This document shows positions 7,311 through 15,348 of a stretch of 23,651 nt of DNA, piece by piece. Below the pieces are notes generated by a model that did no database searches, had not been told where the DNA came from, and saw only the letters and a list, made by a program, of their open reading frames with translations. The stretch's first letter is position 1. The number at the start of each line of letters is the position of its first letter. The stretch is from an uncultured archaeon (GTDB lineage Archaea > Thermoproteota > Nitrososphaeria > Nitrososphaerales > CALBXV01): positions 1 to 23,651 of the forward strand of contig CALBXV010000428.1 in assembly GCA_937890045.1 (NCBI GenBank). Direction: 5' to 3'. A program made the translations under genes and the position numbers.

Positions 7311-10300
7311 TGGCATTAGTAGATATGAAATCAAATTTAGCTATTGGTGTTGGTTCAAAAGAATCACCTCAATCTTTTGCTGATGGTCATTCAGCGTATA
7401 CTGTTACGGGACAAAGAAAATTTGAAACTGCAATAAGACATGATGTTGAAAAAGATGTATTTACTTCTTATAATCGTAAAGGTGATGAATTAAAATGGAT
7501 GTTTAATGATGCTTTTTCAGGACAAGGTAGTATGTTAGTTCAAGCAAAAGAGTTTGACTTACGTGCATATTATGATAGAGCACTTAAAAATACAGATGTT
7601 TTAGGTGCAAGAAATAATAATAGATTAGGTTTTGACGAACCATTTATTCTTAAACCAATTGGTGATAGATGGGGACCTGATACTTGGTCTGTAGATGAAG
7701 GAATGGTTAGAGCAGGTATACTTACACAATCAGCAAGAACTGTAGCCGATGTTCAAAGAATAGGTAAGTTTTTATTGACACCAAGAGGTGTTGGTTTTAT
7801 AGCGAAACAAGAGGTTTTACAAATACTGAATGCAGGTGGTTCAGTTTCATTGTCTACATTAAAAAGTAGAATAAATCAAGCATTAGGAAAAGATGTTTTA
7901 AGACAAGATTCAGTACCACAAAGATTTTCAGCAGGTAGAGATATATTTAAGAGTTCTTTTGCTCAAGTTGATGCAAAAACTGGTCATTATATGGGTGGTG
8001 GCCCAACTGTACAAGAGTGGGAAGGTAGTGATATTAGAACTTGGAGAGGGCCAGAATCTATTATAGCATCACTTCCTATAGGAGCACATTTTGTAAGGCA
8101 TAAAACACCAGTAGGATCTCCTACTATTAAATTAATTAACAATGTTGGTAACTTTATTGTTGATGCAGGTGGTGGAGTATTATCTTTATTGGATGGTATT
8201 CAAGTTGCTTGGCCTCATATTAGTATGAATCCAGATTTTAGAGCAGGTAGTTTACTAACAGGATTAGGTAATATAGCAGCAAATGTTGGTAGAGGTATGC
8301 TTGATGTCTTTCCTAATATTTATGAGAATGCTAAAACAGGGGTAGGAGATATTGCTGACGCATTAGGCAACGCATTTTCAGATGTAACTTTACCAAAAGT
8401 AAGTTTGGGTAGGGTTGCTGATTCATTATCAGGATTATTTCCAGGATTAATAGGTGTACAAGGAATAGGAACTCCTGATTTTAGTGGAATGATGAGTTTG
8501 TTGGGTGGATTATCAAATAAATTAGGTAATTTAGTAAGTAGTCTACCTATACCAAGTATAAGTTTACCGCCATTACCAAGTTTACCATCTTTACCAAAAA
8601 TAGATTTGCCAGATTTAGGGAATCCATTTTCAGGTATATCAAGTTTTGTAAGTGGGATTAAATTACCAGGAATAAAATTTTCAGGAAGAGGTGGATTAGG
8701 ATTAGGTAGTTTAAAAGGAGTATTACCTGTTATTAATTTTGGATTAAAAATTAAAGGTGGTAATTTAGGATTTGATTTATCTGCTTTTGATGATTTTAAA
8801 TTTGGTTTTAATAAAGGATTAAAAGGATTAATTGATTTACCTGGATTTGATCTTAATATGGTAACAGCAAGAGGAATTCCACAACCAGGCGTACCTCTTT
8901 ATGCAAGAGAAGGAGCATCAGGTCGTTATGGTGTAGATATAGCAAGTTTGAAAAAAGGTGTAGGTGGATCTCAACATTTAAACAGAGAAGAAATAGAAGC
9001 TTATGGAGTACCAAAGTTATGGTATACAACTGCAAAAGATATTGGAGACAATAGAGGTTCATTAGCAAATATTTATGATGCGGATTTTCCATATACAAAA
9101 TTGATATTAGGTAAAACAACTAAATCCGTATTATGGACTTTTGGTATTGGCACTTTATCTGATAAAATGCCATATGCAATAGGTGCTGGGTTTGCTGGTG
9201 GTAGGTTGGATCCAATAAATACCCCCAACTTTCCATTAAATCAGACAAAAGTATATAGGGATATTATTACACCCGAATTTCCTACAAATGTTCAAGATTC
9301 AAGTGGAACTAAAAATAAGATACAAAAATATGAAATGTTATCTTATGGACAATTAGGTGGTGAAGCAGAGGGTTATGGTAAGAAGAATGAAAAAAATTCC
9401 GCTGATATTACAAGAGGAATAGGTTCTTATGGTAAAGCTGCTAGATTTATTCCAGCAACGGCAAAGGATGGAAAACCTCTTACTGATATAGTGGCATCTG
9501 ATGGTACAGGTGTATATAAAACAACGTTACAAGATAAAATAAATTTACATCCATATGGTGGTTCAATTGCTTCTAAACACATTAATAATGAAAATAGCGA
9601 CTTTGTTCCATTTAAGTTTAGAGATATGGTAAATGGTAAGTGGATTATATTTAGAGCAATTATTGAGAGTGTTTCAGATACTTCATCCCCACAATTTGCA
9701 GAAGAAAGATACATTGGTAGACCAGATAAAGTTTATACATATCAAGGTTCTGATAGAAATGTTAATATTACTTTTAAAGTTATGCCAAAATCTGCACAAG
9801 AATTGGTTACTCTTTGGGAAAAGTTAAATTATTTGAGAGGATTAACTTATCCTACAGTAAGAAATAATCGTATGATAGCACCATTTTTTAGTTTGACATT
9901 AGGTGATATGTTTGATAGTCAACCAATGATATTTCAGAGTTTAAATTTTAGTATTGATCAATCATCTTTATGGGAAATTAGACCAGGTTTAAGATTACCA
10001 AAATTAATACAATGTTCTGCAGATATGAGAATAATTGAGAAAACTTTACCAACTTCTATAGGTAAACATTATGATTTAGATTGGTTACATGATGGAGATA
10101 ATACAATTGGTGAACATCCAATGACTGATCCTACTTTAGTAGAACCCGATAGAAAAAAATATATAGATTTATGGGATGAGTTGGGAATGACTGGAATGAG
10201 TGGTGAAGTTATAGAAAATTTAGTGGCAGCAGCAGATTCGGTAGAGGTTTTACAACAAGCGATAGATGCTGCTAAAAGTGTAGATGCTGGTATTGGCGCA

Positions 10301-10345
10301 GGAGCTTTGGATGCACCAAATATAAATTTTAGTATCAGTAAGTAG
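7310..10345 (+). CDS. Large baseplate-tail tube junction protein (gp48/gp54-type C-terminal domain)
   Basis: The 1011-residue protein starts at the A of a TAATG overlap with the tape measure gene, so translation is probably coupled. Residues about 760-915 (FVPFKFRDMVNGKWIIFRAII, then VYTYQGSDRNVNITFKV, LVTLWEKLNYLRGLTYP and MIAPFFSLTLGDMF) resemble the tube-like domain of baseplate proteins that cap the hub and start tube growth, as gp48 and gp54 do in T4. Those are only 320-364 residues, so most of this protein is extra. Residues about 410-500 are a Pro/Leu/Gly-rich low-complexity region (SISLPPLPSLPSLPKIDLPD). N-terminal residues 1-180 are globular and not recognised. Tube initiator is the best reading; a fused hub component is possible. 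Confidence 0.65.
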   Translation: MALVDMKSNLAIGVGSKESPQSFADGHSAYTVTGQRKFETAIRHDVEKDVFTSYNRKGDELKWMFNDAFSGQGSMLVQAKEFDLRAYYDRALKNTDVLGARNNNRLGFDEPFILKPIGDRWGPDTWSVDEGMVRAGILTQSARTVADVQRIGKFLLTPRGVGFIAKQEVLQILNAGGSVSLSTLKSRINQALGKDVLRQDSVPQRFSAGRDIFKSSFAQVDAKTGHYMGGGPTVQEWEGSDIRTWRGPESIIASLPIGAHFVRHKTPVGSPTIKLINNVGNFIVDAGGGVLSLLDGIQVAWPHISMNPDFRAGSLLTGLGNIAANVGRGMLDVFPNIYENAKTGVGDIADALGNAFSDVTLPKVSLGRVADSLSGLFPGLIGVQGIGTPDFSGMMSLLGGLSNKLGNLVSSLPIPSISLPPLPSLPSLPKIDLPDLGNPFSGISSFVSGIKLPGIKFSGRGGLGLGSLKGVLPVINFGLKIKGGNLGFDLSAFDDFKFGFNKGLKGLIDLPGFDLNMVTARGIPQPGVPLYAREGASGRYGVDIASLKKGVGGSQHLNREEIEAYGVPKLWYTTAKDIGDNRGSLANIYDADFPYTKLILGKTTKSVLWTFGIGTLSDKMPYAIGAGFAGGRLDPINTPNFPLNQTKVYRDIITPEFPTNVQDSSGTKNKIQKYEMLSYGQLGGEAEGYGKKNEKNSADITRGIGSYGKAARFIPATAKDGKPLTDIVASDGTGVYKTTLQDKINLHPYGGSIASKHINNENSDFVPFKFRDMVNGKWIIFRAIIESVSDTSSPQFAEERYIGRPDKVYTYQGSDRNVNITFKVMPKSAQELVTLWEKLNYLRGLTYPTVRNNRMIAPFFSLTLGDMFDSQPMIFQSLNFSIDQSSLWEIRPGLRLPKLIQCSADMRIIEKTLPTSIGKHYDLDWLHDGDNTIGEHPMTDPTLVEPDRKKYIDLWDELGMTGMSGEVIENLVAAADSVEVLQQAIDAAKSVDAGIGAGALDAPNINFSISK

Positions 10346-10354
10346 GAATATAAT

Positions 10355-10651
10355 ATGAATAGATATGAAAATATAAGAGTGAAGATTAATAAACAAGGTA
10401 AAAGAGTTCGTGTATCAACTTTATATCCACAAATTCCTATATCCGATGAGGATAAATTTATATATCCAAAGTATGGTGAACGATTAGATTTAATTGCACA
10501 TAGACAATACAAAGATTCTACTTTATGGTGGGTTATAGCAAAAGCAAATGGTTTAGGTAAAGGTAGAACAACTTTAAATCCAAATTTTCAAATAAGAATA
10601 CCTGGTAATATAGAAAAAATAATTGCTGACTATAATGCATTGAATAGGTAA
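10355..10651 (+). CDS. LysM-like baseplate protein (gp53 / tail protein X type)
   Basis: This 98-residue protein has an N-terminal basic arm (residues 1-28) and then a LysM-like fold: YPKYGERLDLIAHRQYKDSTLWWVIAKANG followed by NFQIRIPGNIEKIIADYN. The pattern of a strand, LDLIA-QYKD, LWWVIAxAN and a closing IRIP strand is shared by T4 gp53-type wedge proteins and P2 gpX-type tail proteins. These bind other baseplate parts rather than acting as enzymes. It lies 10 bases after the junction protein and 4 before the hub gene, inside a baseplate operon, which supports the reading. T4 gp53 is about twice as long, so this is a minimal version. Confidence 0.75.
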   Translation: MNRYENIRVKINKQGKRVRVSTLYPQIPISDEDKFIYPKYGERLDLIAHRQYKDSTLWWVIAKANGLGKGRTTLNPNFQIRIPGNIEKIIADYNALNR

Positions 10652-10654
10652 GTT

Positions 10655-13480
10655 ATGATTCAATTAAATCCAATTGAAGAAAGTGTTCAAAAAACTTTAT
10701 TAGAAAAAATAAAAATGTCTGGTAAACAAGGTAAGGCTGTAACCGAACCATTATCAGGTGAAAAGTCTGATTATCTATCAGCAAGAACCGTTTGGGCAAG
10801 AATGATTGCACTTAGTACTTCTACAAATAATCCAAGAACACCAATAGTAATTTCAGCAGGAGAAGAATCTGTAGAACCAATAGAATCTACAACTGATCCT
10901 ATAACTGGCGGAACTGCACAATTTTCCCCAATTAAAGGTAGAATTCGTGGAACTTTTGATGAAGTTTATGATAGAACAAATTTACATAGACCAATAGCTG
11001 GTTTAAAAAGTATATCTACAGGTATTGAAGGTGCATATAAAGCAGTAAGAAAAGCTGATATAAGATGGATATGTTGGGATTTTGATACATTAGAAAGGTT
11101 GACACCATTCTTTTTATCACCTGGAGTATCAGTAGCATTAGAGTTTGGTTGGATGTGGCCAGGTCACATACCACAAGAATTTATTTATGATAATTGGGCT
11201 GAAATGGATGCAAGAAAAATAGGTGCTTTAAGTGATGTTATTAGAAAACAAGGTCAAGGACACCAAGATATGGTGTATGGAATTGTTAAAAACTTTTCGT
11301 GGACAGGAAGAGATGATGGTGGATTTGATTGTTCTACTCAAATAATATCACCATCTATGAATGTTTTTAGTACACCAATGGGAGATTCAGAAAAAGCACC
11401 AACTTTTGAAATTTCAGAAGACTTAAAAAATCAAATAAGAGGTAAAAGAGATTTTTGGTCAAAACGTGAAACGGAACACGGAGAAGTTTTTAGTGATGAT
11501 AACATTCAATCACAGCTGAAAGATCAAGGGCTTGTGGGTGATGAAGACAATAGTTATATAGAAAATGTTCCACCAAGATTATTATTTGATAATTTTAAAC
11601 AACTGTTATTAGATCTTAGGTATGGTGATCAAATGGAATCTTATATAGATACTATTATATGTGAACGAACAAATAGAGTTGAACCATATATAGGACCATA
11701 TGTTTCTTATGGTTGGTTTGAAGATAATATTTTAAATACGTGTGTTGGAAAAGTTGTTGATGGGGATAAATTAAGTTATTCTATACGATCAGTAGATTTT
11801 GTAAGTGAGGATAAAGAAGAAAAATGGTATAGAAGTACTACGATAAGTAATGATACAACAAGTCTTATTACTATGGATGCAGAAAAAGTGATTATTCCAG
11901 GACAGTTTCCATATTCAACAAATTTTGAGAAAGAACTTAATAGAATGGAAGGTGAAGATGAAAATAAGAATCGTAAAGATAAAGACTACGAATTTGAAAC
12001 TTATTGGAAACGAAAAATATGGAAAAAAATAGAAGAAAAGGTAAGGGAACTACCAGCATTTGCAGTAAAAGCGACAGGTGAAGAAAAAGATGATGATACT
12101 TTCGAAAGTTTTTCAGAAAGAGGGAAAGATTTACTTAAAGCAACTAAAGGTGAGGATAAAGATGGAGATTTTAAATATGGTAAAGAAAAGGGATATTTAA
12201 GAAATTTACTTATTCACGCAGATTTAATTAGTGAATCTATGAAAACTAGCAATACCTTTGAAGGTGGATTAAAAAATTTATTAGCTAATATAAGTGATGC
12301 TTGTGGTGGAATTTGGGATTTTGAGTTAGCAACTAGCGAAGACGGTAGTACGGTTAAGGTTATAGAAAAAGGTTCGCCAGAAAAACCTGTAAGAGCTTTA
12401 CTTGATAATCAGAGTATGAATTTGGAAACAGGTAATGTTAAAGATAAATATAATAATAAAGGTTTAATGATATTTCCAACTTGGCAAACTAATTCTATAG
12501 TATTTAATCAAAATATGGTTACTAAATTACCATCACAGATGGCAACAGTAGCAATGTATGGAAGAAATTTATCTGCTAAAGAAGCTTCGAATGAAGAAAT
12601 GTCAGGAGATAAAGCAGCAAGGGCTTTAGGAAAGTTATTTAATTCTAAATTAAATAATGTAGAAGATGTTATTAATAAAAATATTGAGAGAATTTTAGGA
12701 AATACTGAAATTAATAAGTTTGGATTAAATGAATTAGCTGGAGATCAAGGTAGGATAAAAGAAATAAATGTGTCAGCCGAAAAAGGAATAGTAATAGATG
12801 CAGCAGAAATTATCAAACAATATACAGAAAAACAAATTATGGATATTTTAAATGATGGTATTGATTATGATAAAGAAAAAGACCCAACCGTTGAAGGAAC
12901 AAGAGATAAAGAATCAACAGCATTAGATTATACATTTTTATATGATAGAAATGGTAAAATAAGAAAACATTATAAAGATGCTTTATTACATTTTTTACAT
13001 CAAAGCCCAGGTTCTATAAAACAAACAGAAGATATTTTAACACCAATTGAGTTTGAAGTAACTATTGATGGTACAGGAGGAATTTTTCCAGGAGAGGCAT
13101 TTTCAAGTACATATATTCCAAAAAGATATAGAGATGCAACAGTTTTTCAAATTATGGATATAAATCACAGAGTAGATGGTAGTGGTTGGAAAACTACATT
13201 AAGAGGTTTAATGAGAATTGATTATGGTTTGGGGGAAAAAAAACCAATGAGTGAAATGCTTGAAGAAATATATGCAGATAAAATGGGTGATTCAAAAGCA
13301 CCACCATATTTATCATTTGCGGAATATTTAACAGCTAATGTAGGAAAGATATCTAAATATAAGATAACTCCTGAAAAACAAAAAGAAATTGATGCATCAG
13401 AGCAGTCTGATCAACCTGAACCTTCCCCTGGCCTCAACAAAAATAACAGACCTATGGGCGGTGGTGGCAGGAACGTTTAA
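10655..13480 (+). CDS. Large baseplate hub / central tail protein
   Basis: The 941-residue protein carries a pattern seen in hub-like proteins of T4-like phages: RPIAGLKSISTGIEGAYKAVRKADIRW, DFDTLERLTPFFLSPGVSVALEFGW (about residues 112-165) and, near the C-terminus (about 800-870), PIEFEVTIDGTGGIFPGEAF with YRDATVFQIMDINHRVDGSGWKTTLRG. The last part looks like the final beta domain of gp27-type hub proteins, which form the trimeric platform between spike and tube. Charged helical segments fill the middle (for example residues 425-510). The C-terminal tail is Pro/Gly-rich. No lysozyme domain was recognised. It ends in a TAATG overlap with the next gene. Being far longer than T4 gp27 (391), it may combine several hub functions. 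Confidence 0.6.
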   Translation: MIQLNPIEESVQKTLLEKIKMSGKQGKAVTEPLSGEKSDYLSARTVWARMIALSTSTNNPRTPIVISAGEESVEPIESTTDPITGGTAQFSPIKGRIRGTFDEVYDRTNLHRPIAGLKSISTGIEGAYKAVRKADIRWICWDFDTLERLTPFFLSPGVSVALEFGWMWPGHIPQEFIYDNWAEMDARKIGALSDVIRKQGQGHQDMVYGIVKNFSWTGRDDGGFDCSTQIISPSMNVFSTPMGDSEKAPTFEISEDLKNQIRGKRDFWSKRETEHGEVFSDDNIQSQLKDQGLVGDEDNSYIENVPPRLLFDNFKQLLLDLRYGDQMESYIDTIICERTNRVEPYIGPYVSYGWFEDNILNTCVGKVVDGDKLSYSIRSVDFVSEDKEEKWYRSTTISNDTTSLITMDAEKVIIPGQFPYSTNFEKELNRMEGEDENKNRKDKDYEFETYWKRKIWKKIEEKVRELPAFAVKATGEEKDDDTFESFSERGKDLLKATKGEDKDGDFKYGKEKGYLRNLLIHADLISESMKTSNTFEGGLKNLLANISDACGGIWDFELATSEDGSTVKVIEKGSPEKPVRALLDNQSMNLETGNVKDKYNNKGLMIFPTWQTNSIVFNQNMVTKLPSQMATVAMYGRNLSAKEASNEEMSGDKAARALGKLFNSKLNNVEDVINKNIERILGNTEINKFGLNELAGDQGRIKEINVSAEKGIVIDAAEIIKQYTEKQIMDILNDGIDYDKEKDPTVEGTRDKESTALDYTFLYDRNGKIRKHYKDALLHFLHQSPGSIKQTEDILTPIEFEVTIDGTGGIFPGEAFSSTYIPKRYRDATVFQIMDINHRVDGSGWKTTLRGLMRIDYGLGEKKPMSEMLEEIYADKMGDSKAPPYLSFAEYLTANVGKISKYKITPEKQKEIDASEQSDQPEPSPGLNKNNRPMGGGGRNV

Positions 13481-14034
13481 TGGCTATATTACAAAACGAT
13501 AACAGAATAGAACAAATAGAATATTCAGCAGGAATTACTGATATACAAGAGTTTGTGTATGAAAATAATCCAGATATTGCAGTTCCAAGTGGTATAGAAT
13601 TTCATAAAATAATAACTAAAAATAAACAAATTGTATATCAAACTCTTTCTTCACCAGCAAAGCATTCAGAAATAATTATTAGAAAGAGAAACCTAACAGA
13701 TTTTGAAGGTTACTTAGAAGCCACAGATAATAATCCACCAACATCTTTTTATTTTCGAAATAAAAAAGTAGAACCAAAACCAGTTAATTATAAAAAAGGA
13801 TTTTTTGATAGATTTTTTGTACAGTTAGCATCAGATACACACGCACCTATTTTGGAAATAGAAGGCAAAGATTTTAAAGTAGCAGACGCTACTTATGCCA
13901 AAGTTAAAATAAGATGGTCTTTAAGTAGTAATCCAGAGGAGCAAGAAGAGTTAAATCGTAGAGCAGTAGATTTGGCAGAAGAAAAATTTCCACAAATTAG
14001 ACATAAGATATATAATTTAATTGAATTTGGGTAA
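13480..14034 (+). CDS. Conserved hypothetical protein of the baseplate operon
   Basis: The 184-residue product begins at a TAATG overlap with the hub gene, so it is probably translationally coupled and made in proportion to it. It looks soluble and beta-rich: IEFHKIITKNKQIVYQTLSS, a positively charged strand (HSEIIIRKRNL), SFYFRNKKVEPKPVNYKKG and VKIRWSLSSNPEEQEELNRR, then a C-terminal helix. There are no cysteines, signal peptide or catalytic motif. The family is not recognised. Position suggests a baseplate or hub partner. Confidence 0.6.
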   Translation: MAILQNDNRIEQIEYSAGITDIQEFVYENNPDIAVPSGIEFHKIITKNKQIVYQTLSSPAKHSEIIIRKRNLTDFEGYLEATDNNPPTSFYFRNKKVEPKPVNYKKGFFDRFFVQLASDTHAPILEIEGKDFKVADATYAKVKIRWSLSSNPEEQEELNRRAVDLAEEKFPQIRHKIYNLIEFG

Positions 14035-14041
14035 TAAGCTT

Positions 14042-14054
14042 TATATTTATGATC
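14042..14054 (+). promoter_or_regulatory. Recurrent AT-rich element (candidate phage promoter), copy 5, before the polymerase-like gene
   Basis: TATATTTATGATC in the 36-base gap shares the core TATATTTAT with copies 1 and 2 and could begin a transcription unit for the polymerase-like cassette. Only 16 bases separate it from the TTG start, leaving almost no leader, so it may simply be AT-rich sequence. Confidence 0.3.
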
Positions 14055-14070
14055 CAATAAAGGTTATAAA

Positions 14071-15348
14071 TTGAAATTTATAGAAAATAGCATGGAATTC
14101 AATGCTTTCTTGCAAGACTATGAGGAAGCAAATCAAATCATAGCACTTCCCGTTCCCGTTGATTACAAAAAACATCCTGTAGAAACAAAATTATCTTTTG
14201 TTCTTTTTTTAATTGATGGAAACCCTTTCACACTTACATTTAATCACACAGATGCAAAAAATCTTCAGTTTGAAGATTTACGTATAATAAATAATAAAAA
14301 CAAACCAATATACACTCTTGATAAAAAACAAGCATATCATCTTACACATTTAGATAATTTCATTGATGTAAATTTACTTAACTATTGGAATACAGGTGAG
14401 AAAACTAATTTAGATTTATATCTTAATGATACAATTCGAGATTATCATATGAAATATTATGAGAAAGAAGATATAAACGCATCTATTCCTATAATGAAAT
14501 TCACATATCATTTATATAAGATAGCAATGGAAATGCAGGTTATTCTTTCAAAATATGACACTTCTGACATTTTGACATATAATAATGAAATGTTTGATAA
14601 CTTTATACATATAGAAAAAAATGGGTTACAAACAACTGAAGGTATGGCATATTCAGAATACAATCCATTCACTTCCACAGGTCGTCCATCAAATAGATTT
14701 GGTGGAGTTAATTTCGCAGCATTAAATAAGAGTGATCGTAGTAGAGAAAAATTTATTAGTAGATTTGGTAGTGAGGGTAAATTGGTTGAGTTTGATTATG
14801 ATGCATATCACTTGAGATTAATAGCAGATAAAGTAGAATATGAATTCCCCGAAGGTTCAGTACATGAGCATATGGCAAAATATTATAATTGTGATTATGA
14901 AGAATCAAAAAGGAGATCATTTCAGTATCTTTATGGTGGAATACCGATAGAAGTGTGGCAACTAAATCCATTTTTTTCAAGTGTATATGACTATGTAAAT
15001 AATCTTTGGAATATATATAAAGAAGAACATTTTATCAAATCAGATATTTATAGTAGAGAAATAAAGGGAAGTAATTTTAACGCCAACAAATTGTTTAATT
15101 ATTACATTCAATTATTGGAAACTGAAACAAATGTGGTAGTTATAAAAAAGGTTAGACAATTAATGAATAAATATAAAAGTAAGTTTATATTGTACAGTTA
15201 CGATTCATTTTTATTTGATATGCATATAGAAGATGGATTACCATTTTTAAAAGAATTGAAAGATGTTTTGGAAAATAATAAGTTTCCAACAAAAGTTGCT
15301 TGGGGTAAAAACTATGATAACCTTGTAGATATTACGGAGAAATTTTAA
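14071..15348 (+). CDS. Short, divergent family A DNA polymerase-like protein
   Basis: The 425-residue protein shows the order of family A polymerase motifs: FTSTGRPSNRFGGVNFAAL (200-218, compare TGRLSS...N), motif A LVEFDYDAYHLRLIA (D242 aligning with the catalytic Asp), motif B YEESKRRSFQYLYGGI (K280, F284, Y288, G289) and motif C ILYSYDSFLFDM (D378). By eye the Glu of motif A (steric gate) is His247, and the Glu after the motif C Asp is Ser379. The N-terminal 190 residues may be a decayed exonuclease-like and thumb region; no DEDD exonuclease residues were found. It is much shorter than T7 polymerase (704) or Klenow fragment (605). Start TTG 14071 has AAAGG upstream; ATG 14092 is the alternative. 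It joins the next gene by TAATG. Activity is unproven. Confidence 0.7.
   Translation: MKFIENSMEFNAFLQDYEEANQIIALPVPVDYKKHPVETKLSFVLFLIDGNPFTLTFNHTDAKNLQFEDLRIINNKNKPIYTLDKKQAYHLTHLDNFIDVNLLNYWNTGEKTNLDLYLNDTIRDYHMKYYEKEDINASIPIMKFTYHLYKIAMEMQVILSKYDTSDILTYNNEMFDNFIHIEKNGLQTTEGMAYSEYNPFTSTGRPSNRFGGVNFAALNKSDRSREKFISRFGSEGKLVEFDYDAYHLRLIADKVEYEFPEGSVHEHMAKYYNCDYEESKRRSFQYLYGGIPIEVWQLNPFFSSVYDYVNNLWNIYKEEHFIKSDIYSREIKGSNFNANKLFNYYIQLLETETNVVVIKKVRQLMNKYKSKFILYSYDSFLFDMHIEDGLPFLKELKDVLENNKFPTKVAWGKNYDNLVDITEKF

Noticed and set aside
8548..8800. Possible tandem repeats in the Pro/Leu/Gly-rich part of the junction protein
   Set aside because: The DNA is low-complexity, but no fixed repeat unit is maintained, so it is described as low complexity rather than as a repeat array.
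9633..9827. Plus-strand 64-residue frame inside the junction protein gene
   Set aside because: Out of frame with the conserved C-terminal domain and low-complexity; no ribosome site.
10069..10512. 147-residue minus-strand open frame
   Set aside because: It covers the end of the junction protein gene and start of the LysM-like gene, both well supported on the plus strand; its product is a low-complexity hydrophobic translation.
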